This document shows positions 31,988-40,240 of a stretch of DNA of 64,000 nucleotides, piece after piece (positions within the stretch are counted from its first letter, which is position 1; each line of letters starts with the position of its first letter). The stretch spans positions 1-64,000 of the forward strand of contig CAZFSS010000006.1 in NCBI GenBank assembly GCA_964521715.1, given 5' to 3'. This DNA is from DAOVRD01 sp964521715 (GTDB taxonomy: Bacteria; Planctomycetota; Brocadiia; SM23-32). The position numbers and the translations under genes are program-made. Under the pieces are notes generated by a model. That model made no database searches, had not been told where the DNA came from, and saw nothing but the letters and a program-made list of their open reading frames with translations.

Positions 31988-33538
31988 TCAACGCGCGTGA
32001 CCCCAGTCGCGCAGCAGCGCCCGCACGCGGTGGTAGCTTTCCTTCGGCGTCCCGTCCTCTCTAAGCCATCCGCTGCCCGGGATGAATGCTGGATCGCTCA
32101 GGTTCCACCAGGTGATGGCCCCGACATCCGGACGCGCGTAGCAGAGCGTGTAGAACCATTCCGCCCAATCGGCCTGCACCCTCTCGCACCACGGCTGGTG
32201 CCACTGCCCCCGCACGCGCCGCATCATCTCGTCGCCCTTCAGATCGCCGGGCATGTCCCGCTTGCCCGAGGGCAGCCCCAGCTCCGTGATATGCATCGGC
32301 TTACCGAACCGCGCGTACTCGTCCATATACCGGCCGATGGTCATCATGTCGCGACCGATGTTAGAGGGGAAGTACATCTGCAGCCCGACCACGTCGAAGT
32401 CCACGCCGGCTTCCACGAGGCGATCCAGGTAGCTGAGCGGCGTCAGCGTCCGCTCGTAGATCGGACCCATCCTCATCGACCCCTCCCATGATCCTTCCTC
32501 CGCGGCGTAGGCGCCATCCACCTGGCAGTGGTTGACGACGACGGTCGCCTCGGGGTTCTTCTCCCGGATCGAGTCGCAGGCGACGCGTGTGATCTCGACC
32601 TCCTGCTCCTGGGTCAGCCCCAGGCCGTTGGCCCAGTCGTGCGCCTCATTGATGGCGTCCCATATCCGGATCCGGTCGCGGTAGCGCTCCACACTGCGAT
32701 GGACGACGCGGCGGCACTGGCGCTGGACCGTCGGCCAGTCGGATCCCGCCAGCCAGGCGGGTATTCCGGCCTGATGCCCCCACCAGAGGGGATGCCCCTT
32801 CGTCGTGATGCCTTCACGGTCGCACCAGGCCAGCATAGCGTCCACGGTGCCATAGTCCGGCCTGCCTTCCTCGGGCTCCAACGCCTTCAGATAGAACGGC
32901 AGAGTCCCGAAGTTGAAGAGTTCGGTGAACCGACGTTCAATGGCCTCGGCCCGCTCTGTCCCACCACGGGCACGCGGGCCGAAGGAGCGCCCGAACGCCG
33001 TGGTGCCGAAGAGAAACTCCTGCCGCGTAGGCCGCGCCGCGATCTGCGTACGGGCGTGCTCGACGACGGCCAGCTCGCCGGCCCAGAGCCCGTGCGAGAG
33101 GGAAAGTAGACGTAGCGCGGCCGGGCGGGCATCCGAAGCGTTGCCTGCCTCGGCCAGGCATTCGCCTGCTGCATCAAGGTGCGCCCGACAGTCCACGGAC
33201 CAGGCCGTCTCCGCTCCTTCCATGAACCGGCGCACGTCAGCCAAGCGGCTTGTCGCGGCCTCCCAGACGAAATCAAGGCATCCGGCCCCCGCCCTGTAAC
33301 CTTCGCCGCAGTTGTCGGCCCCCACCCAGAGTTCGCCGAAATCGGGCACGGGCATCCACGCGTAGAGCGCGGTCGGACTGGAAGAGACTTCGATTTCCAC
33401 GGTGCCGTCCTGAGCGACCTGGCTCCGCCGCCGGAGCGGCTCGAAGTGCAGGTCGGCCGCGTACAACGACTTCAGGGATCCGTCCGGGACGGGCTCACCG
33501 TCCATGCCAATGAGCTTCACGCTCAGCGTCCGAGCCAT
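31988..33538 (-). CDS. GH10 family endo-xylanase-like enzyme
   Basis: 516 residues. The GH10 barrel has HPLWWGHQAGIPAWL, acid/base Glu in IRIWDAINEAHDWAN (near residue 296), and nucleophile Glu in PMHITELGLPSG (near 417), with YFPSNIGRDMMTIGRYMDEY between and ITWWNLSDPAFIPGSGWL at the end. The N-terminal about 190 residues form a separate beta-rich module. There is no signal peptide, so it may act inside the cell or be exported by another route. It may hydrolyse xylan or xylo-oligosaccharides. Its 3-prime end meets the truncated DUF4838 gene. Confidence 0.92.
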   Translation of the reverse strand: MARTLSVKLIGMDGEPVPDGSLKSLYAADLHFEPLRRRSQVAQDGTVEIEVSSSPTALYAWMPVPDFGELWVGADNCGEGYRAGAGCLDFVWEAATSRLADVRRFMEGAETAWSVDCRAHLDAAGECLAEAGNASDARPAALRLLSLSHGLWAGELAVVEHARTQIAARPTRQEFLFGTTAFGRSFGPRARGGTERAEAIERRFTELFNFGTLPFYLKALEPEEGRPDYGTVDAMLAWCDREGITTKGHPLWWGHQAGIPAWLAGSDWPTVQRQCRRVVHRSVERYRDRIRIWDAINEAHDWANGLGLTQEQEVEITRVACDSIREKNPEATVVVNHCQVDGAYAAEEGSWEGSMRMGPIYERTLTPLSYLDRLVEAGVDFDVVGLQMYFPSNIGRDMMTIGRYMDEYARFGKPMHITELGLPSGKRDMPGDLKGDEMMRRVRGQWHQPWCERVQADWAEWFYTLCYARPDVGAITWWNLSDPAFIPGSGWLREDGTPKESYHRVRALLRDWGHAR

Positions 33539-33689
33539 CTAGCGCTTCCTTCCGAACCGAGGATACGGGAACAAGACCTATACCGTCGAGGATGGCCCCT
33601 GTCAACGCGGAGCCATCGCACTACGGCCCCCGTCATCTGCCTGCTGGGACAGAGCGGCTGCCCAGCATCTGGGCTCGGCGCCGTCCACG

Positions 33690-33815
33690 TCGAGCAGGCT
33701 GCGGTCGGCATAGACGTTCTCGCCACGGCGAGCAAGCATGGCGAGGTCGAGCGACGAGCGACGCAGCCTACTCCGCCGAAGCGGCTGCGAAGGCTGGATG
33801 GCGGCCTGGGCGGTG
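33690..33815 (-). pseudogene. Detached LLDV-type C-terminal remnant, copy 2
   Basis: The minus strand reads LDLAMLARRGENVYADRSLL then DVDGAEPRCWAA. The DNA resembles 25910-26040 over about 100 bases but lacks the type A repeat found there. It lies between the GH9 stop and the GH10 start and has no start codon of its own. The flanking 33539-33885 holds nothing else I can support. Confidence 0.45.
33768..33797. repeat. REP-like palindromic repeat, type B, copy 2
   Basis: CTACTCCGCCGAAGCGGCTG then CGAAGGCTGG; the compact form of the repeat at 25994-26030, without its 7-base interruption. Confidence 0.75.
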
Positions 33816-33885
33816 CGGGGGTGCGACACCGTCCGTGCCAGGGGTGCACTGAAGGTGAGCCGCAGTCCGGCGCAGGGAGCACTTG

Positions 33886-36678
33886 CTAAGGCAGCTGGCC
33901 GAAGATCTCCCGGCGGCCAGCGAGATTGCCGTCGGGAATGACGACAAGGGCCCACGGCTTCTCAGGGGCCTCGACCTGCAAGTCCCAAGCGACGGCCTGC
34001 TCGAGGCCGGGGGTCAGGTCAACGTGTAGGTCCAGGTCGTCACTGGTGGCGTTGAAGAGGCGGACCTCCAGGCCATGCTCGCCCGCGCCACGCACCAGGG
34101 CCTCGACTTGCACTCGGCCCTCGCCCTTGGTCTCAGAAGCCGAAAGGTCGACCTCGATCCAGTGCTCCGGGTCCAGGGCGAGGGTGTAGTTGCTCCCTGC
34201 CAGCAGGTCCAGCCGGCGGTTCATGGAGCCGCACTCGACCGTGTACGCGCCGGGAGCCAGGTTGAGAGCGAAGCGGCCGGAGACGGTGGTTTCCACGCCC
34301 GTGCGGCTTTCGGTGAAGGTGGCCTTCGATGGCGTCGTGCCCTCCACCCGCGCCGGCGCAGAAAGGTAAGCCATGTTCTCCAGGAACCGCGCGCCAGGGA
34401 CGACCCATATCTCCTTGTAGTCGGAGTCGTTGAAGCATGTCCACCACGGCGCGTCGTCGGCCATGCAGTCCATGCCGACGGGCAGCGCTCCCACCAGATT
34501 CCGCAAGCAGTAGGCAAACAGCGGCTGGAAGTCATAGCCCTCGCCGTACATCAGGCACTGCGAGAATGGGTTGCCGCCGAAGACCCACTGCAGCTGCCGT
34601 CCCGCCAGATCCTGCAGGCGGCGGTCGTTGCGCAGCCGCGCCGCAGCACTCAGCGCGACGGTGCCCGAGAGATGCACGCCGGTGTTGCCGTGCTGCCGGT
34701 TGTTGAGCCAGATGGGGAAGACCCGCAGCCGGTGGCCGTCGCCCAGCGGCGTGCCGTCCTCATACTGACGGATCAGCGGCTCGGAGTCCCGGCCCTCGGC
34801 CCGCCACCGCTCCGCCATTGCCTCTATCTCGCGTCGCGACCAGACCGAGTTGGGCAGCAGATCGTAGGGCGAGGACGCGGAGGTCCCGCGCGCAAGGAAG
34901 TACTCGGAGTAGACGAGGGCGGCGCCGTACCACTCCACCCAGTCCTCGTGGTCCGGCAGCGCGTCGCAGAGCGCCTCGAGGGCAAGCAGGGGGCTGTCCT
35001 CGAAGCTCATGTGGTGGTCGTGGACGACCTGCTGCCGCGAGGTGTCGCGGTAGAAGTACCCGGCGATCGGGATGCCGTCCACGAAGCGCTGCTCCTGGCA
35101 CTGGAGCAGCAGGCGGCCGAACTGGGCGGCCTCTTCCGAGTAGCGCGCCTCGCCAGTGGCCCGGTAGAGCTCGACGGCAGCCAGAGCACCGTACGCCGCC
35201 TCCTCCCGGGTCGCCTGCAACCAATCGGCGCGCGCCGTAAGCGTTGCCTGGTAGTCCTCCGCGGCCGCTGCCAGGCTCCGGGCCGCCCGGTCCGGATCAG
35301 CGTCCGCTAGTACCCGGCCGGCATGTGCCGCCACGGCCGCGAAGAGGAAGTTCTCGAAGGCGACGTGCCGCGCCTCCGCGATCGTGTCGTCGATGGTGCC
35401 GATCTCGTTGTCCGTGTAGACGCGCGCCGTGAACCATGTGATGCGGTAGCCGTCGCCGAACCGCGTGCTAAGCAGCCAGTCCAGCCCCCAGCATGCCTCC
35501 TCCAGCAGCCGCTCCTGCAGCTCGGGCTGCACCTCGCGCCGGCGCAGTTCATCGTAGATGCGCAGCATGCCGTAGACCGACGGCGCGGTGCGGAAGCTGC
35601 CCTGCGAGAGGTCGCCGGCATCGTGCCACCCCCCGTTGATGACCTTCATCGTGTCGCCCCGCCTGCCCCGCAGGTCGGCGTGGCAGATGCCATGAACTCC
35701 CGGCACGGGGAACCCGCAACGCTGGCCGTAGTAGAAGTTCAGCGCCTTCGCGATCGTGCCGTACCAGAGATCCTCCGTGATGTCGAATGCTCGTGACGCG
35801 CTGTCGCCGCAGCGCAGCAGGTACCGGCCCGGGCGGGTGAGAGCGCTGAAGTCGAGTTCGGCGAAGCGCCCTCGGTCGTTGCTGACGTGCTTTACCGGGA
35901 ACCGCGCCACGGTCTCGCCACTCCGCGCAGCGACCAGTTCGAACTCCTCGGCGCCGGTGTCGGCAACGAACGCAACCTTGGGTCCGGAGGGCCGGTAGCC
36001 CAGATGGTGGAAGGCGACCTTGCCGGGCGCCACCTCCCAACCCTTGTATGCCTCGCAGTCGACCCGCTCCAGATCGATCCGGTCGATGTTGTAGGTGACG
36101 ATCCCGCCCTCTTCGGGTCCGTGACCGCGCAAGAGCTGACCGATCGAGAAGCTCCTGACCTTGTCGCGCTGCAGGTCGGGGATCTCCCAAACGACGTGGT
36201 TCCACCGGCCGGGCTCCAGGTCCTGGACGAAGTGGACGGCAAGCGGCGTGACGGGGCCGGCAACAGAGCCCTCGCAGTCGAAGGAGAGATGGAAGGAGTA
36301 GGAGTGCATGAGACCCGGATGCACGTAGACCCAGAGGGAGATGCGGTTGTGGGCGCTCCAGTCCCGGGGAGGGTAGAAGTCGAGCGTCGCGGAGACGCTT
36401 CCGCCCTGGTTGCATACAAGGGAGCCGTCCCGCACATGCGCGCGCAGGTAGTCTTCGTCCCGCATGGGGATGCGCAGTTGCATGGACCGGCTGCCAGTGC
36501 GGGCGATCTCGGCCGTGTAGCTGAGCTTACCGATGCCGCTGACCCGCCAGCCACGCTCGGATTCCATGTCGTCCAGGGTGACGGACTCGTGCACCTCCTT
36601 GGCAAGGTAGCGCCTCATCAGCGAGTTCTCGAAAGAAGCTTCCATCAGCGGACGGTGCGGGAAGTCTACCTTGGCCAT
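33886..36678 (-). CDS. GH9 family endoglucanase-like enzyme
   Basis: 930 residues from the ATG at 36678, with an excellent ribosome site (AGGAGGAAGCAG). Residues about 30-240 look like a carbohydrate-binding jelly roll (SVSATLDFYPPRDWSAHNRI, RWNHVVWEIPDLQ). Then comes the N-terminal Ig-like domain typical of CelD-type GH9, and an (alpha/alpha)6 catalytic domain with GGWHDAGDLSQGSFRTAPSV (catalytic Asp pair near residue 352), HGNTGVHLSGTVALSAAARL, QWVFGGNPFSQCLMYGEGYD and DYKEIWVVPGARFLENMAYL (candidate acid Glu). No classical signal peptide is seen. A beta-glucan or related backbone is the likely substrate. Confidence 0.9.
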   Translation of the reverse strand: MAKVDFPHRPLMEASFENSLMRRYLAKEVHESVTLDDMESERGWRVSGIGKLSYTAEIARTGSRSMQLRIPMRDEDYLRAHVRDGSLVCNQGGSVSATLDFYPPRDWSAHNRISLWVYVHPGLMHSYSFHLSFDCEGSVAGPVTPLAVHFVQDLEPGRWNHVVWEIPDLQRDKVRSFSIGQLLRGHGPEEGGIVTYNIDRIDLERVDCEAYKGWEVAPGKVAFHHLGYRPSGPKVAFVADTGAEEFELVAARSGETVARFPVKHVSNDRGRFAELDFSALTRPGRYLLRCGDSASRAFDITEDLWYGTIAKALNFYYGQRCGFPVPGVHGICHADLRGRRGDTMKVINGGWHDAGDLSQGSFRTAPSVYGMLRIYDELRRREVQPELQERLLEEACWGLDWLLSTRFGDGYRITWFTARVYTDNEIGTIDDTIAEARHVAFENFLFAAVAAHAGRVLADADPDRAARSLAAAAEDYQATLTARADWLQATREEAAYGALAAVELYRATGEARYSEEAAQFGRLLLQCQEQRFVDGIPIAGYFYRDTSRQQVVHDHHMSFEDSPLLALEALCDALPDHEDWVEWYGAALVYSEYFLARGTSASSPYDLLPNSVWSRREIEAMAERWRAEGRDSEPLIRQYEDGTPLGDGHRLRVFPIWLNNRQHGNTGVHLSGTVALSAAARLRNDRRLQDLAGRQLQWVFGGNPFSQCLMYGEGYDFQPLFAYCLRNLVGALPVGMDCMADDAPWWTCFNDSDYKEIWVVPGARFLENMAYLSAPARVEGTTPSKATFTESRTGVETTVSGRFALNLAPGAYTVECGSMNRRLDLLAGSNYTLALDPEHWIEVDLSASETKGEGRVQVEALVRGAGEHGLEVRLFNATSDDLDLHVDLTPGLEQAVAWDLQVEAPEKPWALVVIPDGNLAGRREIFGQLP

Positions 36679-37345
36679 CTGCTTCCTCCTGGTGTGCGCT
36701 TGCGCCGGGTGCGCTGCCGGCAGGATACCCTCCGTTCGGGAATCGTTCAACACAACGACCTGCCAACAGACATAGGCGTCCCCTCCAGGGTCATCTGAGC
36801 GGTCTGGCGGGCTGCCGACCCGGCCCTCCGGGGCGCGACGCCGTGCTTGCTGACGTGGGTCCCAAAGGTCTGCACGACCGCGTTCAGGTCCAGCGTCCGA
36901 TGAACTGCCGAGGAACCGAGGACGCAGGCAGTCATCGGGTCAGACAGCAACTTGAGAAGACCTGCTCCCGGCCCGAACAGCCCACGCCCGACAGAGGGCT
37001 CGCCATGGGAAGAGCCGGACATCATTCCTTCCGGGAAGAGGCCTGCGAAGGAGTCCCAGGCACCCGCGCGGTGAATCCGGCCTGGGCGAAAGAGAACACC
37101 TGCAGTGGCAAGCTGAGCGTTCGGAAGGAGACAGCAGAGAATGGGGTCCAGAGCGCAGGCACAGGACGAGTAGTCCAGTGGCAGATGATACGTATCTGAT
37201 ACACCGCCGATGCCCGTTTGCCCTTACGAGGCACCTTCCACTACCGTTGATTCCCGCTCCCACCTTGCTACGTAAGCCTATTCTCACAGGCAACTTGTAT
37301 TGTAAGAGGCGACCCGAAGCCGGGTTAAGACTGAAGGCTTGACAA
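36679..37345. other. Gene-free stretch upstream of the GH9 gene
   Basis: About 670 bases without a supported gene on either strand. It contains the first of two similar 31-bp motifs (37181-37211 and 37484-37514; 24 of 31 positions equal, GCA..TGATAC..AT.TGA) that lie either side of the tRNA-like piece at 37346-37417. They could be integrase arm sites of a lost element. Confidence 0.4.
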
Positions 37346-37417
37346 CTACCCAAAAGGGACCCAAAATCCTGTGGTAGACCATCCACCGTGGGGGTCCGAA
37401 TCCCCCCTCGCCCACCA
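37346..37417 (+). tRNA. 3-prime half of a tRNA-Leu(CAA)-like gene, partial
   Basis: Read from the anticodon arm: a GGA-CCCAAAA-TCC stem-loop gives anticodon CAA. A long variable arm (GTGG...CCAC) follows, then T-stem GGGGG, loop TCCGAAT, T-stem CCCCC, acceptor strand CTCGCCC, discriminator A and CCA. The required 5-prime acceptor strand GGGCGAG and a D-arm are absent upstream. It is therefore not a working tRNA but a 3-prime portion, as left at an integrase attachment site. No integrase gene is near. Confidence 0.6.
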
Positions 37418-37620
37418 TCCAAACCCCTGCGGCAGAAAGCCTTATGGTGTTCCCTTCTTCCGCTTCGTCGGCCGCCCGATCAGGCACGTGATACAGATAT
37501 GACACGCCGCCGATAGCGTCTCCAAAGGGAACCCAGGACTGCGCGCCCCTCAGCGCCCCAGGCACCGCGCCGTTGCCGGGCCACGTTGGCTTCGGCGCCC
37601 TCTCCTGGGCCAGCGGGCAG

Positions 37621-39555
37621 TCACGGCTGCATCAGGTCCCTGCGCTGCCAGACTCGGACGTAATCGATCACGAAGTCGTCCGGCAACTGGGAGTCGTCGA
37701 GGGGGCTGTTGTCCCATCCGCCCATGGGCAGCGTGAACATCATGTTGGACTGCACGGTGCTGGCGCGCGGGTCCTCCCAGCGCCCGACCTCGCGGCCGTT
37801 GCCGTAGTAGACCAGCAGCCCGGGCGTCCACAGCAGACCCGCGGTGATGAACCCTTCCGCGTCGGGCTGGACGTAGATCCCGCTCGAACCTATGCTCCTA
37901 TGACCATCCCCATAGCCGTCCCAGTGCATCGCGATGTTGTAGCGGGAAGGCCCCCAGCGCGTCAGGTGTTCCATAATGTCCATCTCCATGCCGCCGTCCT
38001 CGGTGGACTGACGCGTCCACTGCGGCCCGGCCGCCTCGCCGCGGTCGGGCATCATCCAGAACGCGGGCCACAGCCCAGGCGCCCCCGGGAGCTTCAACCT
38101 TACCTCGAAGTAGCCGTAGCGCTGGACCCACTTGCCGTAGGTGTCGAGATAGCCGCCCGCATAGTCCGACTCCTTCCCATCCGGCTCATCGTTCTGCCGG
38201 CCCGTCTTCTTCTCGTAGCGCAAGCGGGCGACTCCGCCGCCGACGATCAGGTTGTCCTTGCTCCAATGGCTCGTCCTATCCCAGTAGTTCGGTCCCGTGT
38301 TGTTCCACTTCGACAGGTCGAGGGCGGCGCCGTCGAACTCCTCATCAAACGTCTTGATCCAATCGCCCTCGAGCGGCGGACGCCTGCCGAGCCAGTCGGG
38401 CAGAGCCGGCGCCGGGGGCAGACCGGCCCAGATCGCCTCCACCACCAGGACGGTGCCGGCCTCCGGACGATCGGCCGAGAAGGTCACCGCGCCTACGGCG
38501 TCGTTGCCGAACTGAGTGCCCGTTCCTGGCTGGCCGCCCCACCTCGGGGGATCCGTGTCATCCCTGACGCCGCGCCAGGGAACGGCCGCGGCAAAGGGCA
38601 CGGCGATCTCCCCAGTGGCGCCGGGGGCAAGGGGGGCCGTCCCGACGACCCAGTCCGTCGGCCCGCCGTTGCTTTCCACGCGAACGCGCGGCGTCACGGG
38701 CACCTGTCCGCCGTTGCGCAGGCTGACTCTGACCTCCAGGCAGTCGCGCAGGTCCCAGCGGCCTACGGCGGGCTTGAACCTGACGGCCTGCTGCCCGGTT
38801 GACCTGGGGAACGTGATCCGCAGCGCCGGCCCATCGCTTCCGGCTATGACTTCGGCCTGCGCCCCTTCCGTCTCGGTCTGCGTGCCGGCGTCCAGGGCCA
38901 CCCCGGGGCCAAGGAGGACGCCTCCCTCCGGCTTGATCCTCACCGAGCGGGGGTCCGCCGGCGGCTTCTCGCCGGCCGGGCCGGCCGCCGCGATCAACTC
39001 GATCCTGAACGACTGGAGCGTATCGGACTTGCCCGCGAACAGCAGGAGCCCCACCACGGCGGCGGGGTCCAGCGCGTAGCCCGGCTTGCGTCCGTAAGAG
39101 TAACCGAAGATCGTGCTGACCGTCCCGGAGGCGCCGGGGTCGAGATAGATCGGCTCGGCATCCCATGGGTTGTCGCGCCAGTCGCCCTCGTTGTCGACCC
39201 GCAGCGTAACCGCGATCCGCTTCTCGCCCAGGTTGACGATCCGGGCCTCGACATGGCCAAAGGCGGAGAGGTCCCAGGCGGCCGCCCCTTCCGGCTGGAG
39301 GCTGACGCCGGGGTAGTTCTCCGCGCCGGGCCGGACGGTGACCGTCAGTCCCGGAGCGGCCGGGTCGCCGCTGGGTGCAACGGTCACCTGGTCCGAACTC
39401 GGCACCAGGCGCTCCGCGGCGCTGGCGCTCGCAGGATCGAGGAGCGCCCTGACCGCAGGGCCGTCTGCCTGAGCAGCCGCGGATCGGCCCGCCGCAAACA
39501 GCAATAGGCCGGCCGTGAGAACGATGCCGGAGCCTCTCATCGTGTGGCGCATCAT
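37621..39555 (-). CDS. GH16 family glucanase-like secreted enzyme
   Basis: About 644 residues; ATGs at 39555, 39552 and 39540 are possible and AGGAGAAGG favours the first. Signal peptide MRGSGIVLTAGLLLFAAGRS, cleaved near AAAQ. Residues about 40-400 are tandem carbohydrate-binding-like beta-sandwiches (VSLQPEGAAAWDLSAFGHVE, VRFKPAVGRWDLRDCLEVRV). The C-terminal catalytic domain begins FDEEFDGAALDLSKWN and has DGGMEMDIMEH, the GH16 ExDxxE motif with both catalytic Glu (near residues 522-527), then FWMMPDRGE and DDFVIDYVRVWQR. Laminarin, agar or another beta-glucan may be the substrate. The following rpiB gene is about 195 bases away. Confidence 0.92.
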   Translation of the reverse strand: MMRHTMRGSGIVLTAGLLLFAAGRSAAAQADGPAVRALLDPASASAAERLVPSSDQVTVAPSGDPAAPGLTVTVRPGAENYPGVSLQPEGAAAWDLSAFGHVEARIVNLGEKRIAVTLRVDNEGDWRDNPWDAEPIYLDPGASGTVSTIFGYSYGRKPGYALDPAAVVGLLLFAGKSDTLQSFRIELIAAAGPAGEKPPADPRSVRIKPEGGVLLGPGVALDAGTQTETEGAQAEVIAGSDGPALRITFPRSTGQQAVRFKPAVGRWDLRDCLEVRVSLRNGGQVPVTPRVRVESNGGPTDWVVGTAPLAPGATGEIAVPFAAAVPWRGVRDDTDPPRWGGQPGTGTQFGNDAVGAVTFSADRPEAGTVLVVEAIWAGLPPAPALPDWLGRRPPLEGDWIKTFDEEFDGAALDLSKWNNTGPNYWDRTSHWSKDNLIVGGGVARLRYEKKTGRQNDEPDGKESDYAGGYLDTYGKWVQRYGYFEVRLKLPGAPGLWPAFWMMPDRGEAAGPQWTRQSTEDGGMEMDIMEHLTRWGPSRYNIAMHWDGYGDGHRSIGSSGIYVQPDAEGFITAGLLWTPGLLVYYGNGREVGRWEDPRASTVQSNMMFTLPMGGWDNSPLDDSQLPDDFVIDYVRVWQRRDLMQP

Positions 39556-39750
39556 CGGCGTGATCCTTCTCCTGATGATTGTGGCCGCGCGTCGCAACGG
39601 ACGCGCTTCCGGAGATCGCACAGCTTCGCTTCGGCCCGGGCCGGTGCCGCGGTTCAGGCCTCCGACGCTCTGACTCCGGCCATCCTAGCAAGGCTCCTTC
39701 CTCGCGTCCAGCGCTCCGAGAGGTCAGCGCTGCGCCGTCGGGGGCGTCCG

Positions 39751-40221
39751 TCATCCTTCCGGCACTCCGAGTCCGAGTTCTGCCTCCATGTCTGCGATGA
39801 GGCCCAGCGATATGGCGTGCCGGCCGCCGACGTAGTCGTTATCCAGCCAGGCGTCCACGATGTGGAGTATCTCGAAGACGCCCGTGATCTTGCCGCCCAA
39901 GCACAGGACGTTCGAGTCGTTATGCTGGCGCGTCATCATCGCCATGTAGTCGCTGGTGCACAGGCTGGCGCGCACGCCGCGCACCTTGTTGGCGGCAATC
40001 GACATGCCGATGCCGGTCGAACAGATGAGGATGCCGCGGGGAAACTCGCCGCGAGCCACGGCGCCCGCGACGCGCCGGGCGTAGTGAGGGTAACGGACGA
40101 TCTCCTCGGTGTCCGTGCCGACGTTGACGGCCTCGATGCCGCGGCCCTCCAGGTGTTCCACGATGGCCCACTTGGCTTCCACGCCGCCGTGGTCATTGCC
40201 TACAATGATGCGGTCGGTCAT
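39751..40221 (-). CDS. rpiB: RpiB/LacAB-type sugar-phosphate isomerase
   Basis: 156 residues from the ATG at 40221: MTDRIIVGNDHGGVEAKWAI gives the D-H-G substrate motif, GILICSTGIGMSIAANKVRG carries the active-site Cys (LICSTGIG) and phosphate contacts, and ASLCTSDYMAMMTRQHNDSN and LGGKITG follow. Length is normal. The enzyme interconverts ribose-5-phosphate and ribulose-5-phosphate or similar allose/erythrose phosphates. It starts 19 bases after the ADP-ribosylglycohydrolase stop on the same strand, so the two are an operon. The specific sugar is not certain. Confidence 0.92.
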   Translation of the reverse strand: MTDRIIVGNDHGGVEAKWAIVEHLEGRGIEAVNVGTDTEEIVRYPHYARRVAGAVARGEFPRGILICSTGIGMSIAANKVRGVRASLCTSDYMAMMTRQHNDSNVLCLGGKITGVFEILHIVDAWLDNDYVGGRHAISLGLIADMEAELGLGVPEG

Positions 40222-40240
40222 GTGGCGTTCTCCAGTGCGT

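Noticed and set aside
37022..37234. Minus-strand frame MPRKGKRASAVYQIRIICHW
   Set aside because: Its start recalls integrase N-termini, but the rest has no recombinase motif and the ribosome site is missing. Too weak to report as a gene.
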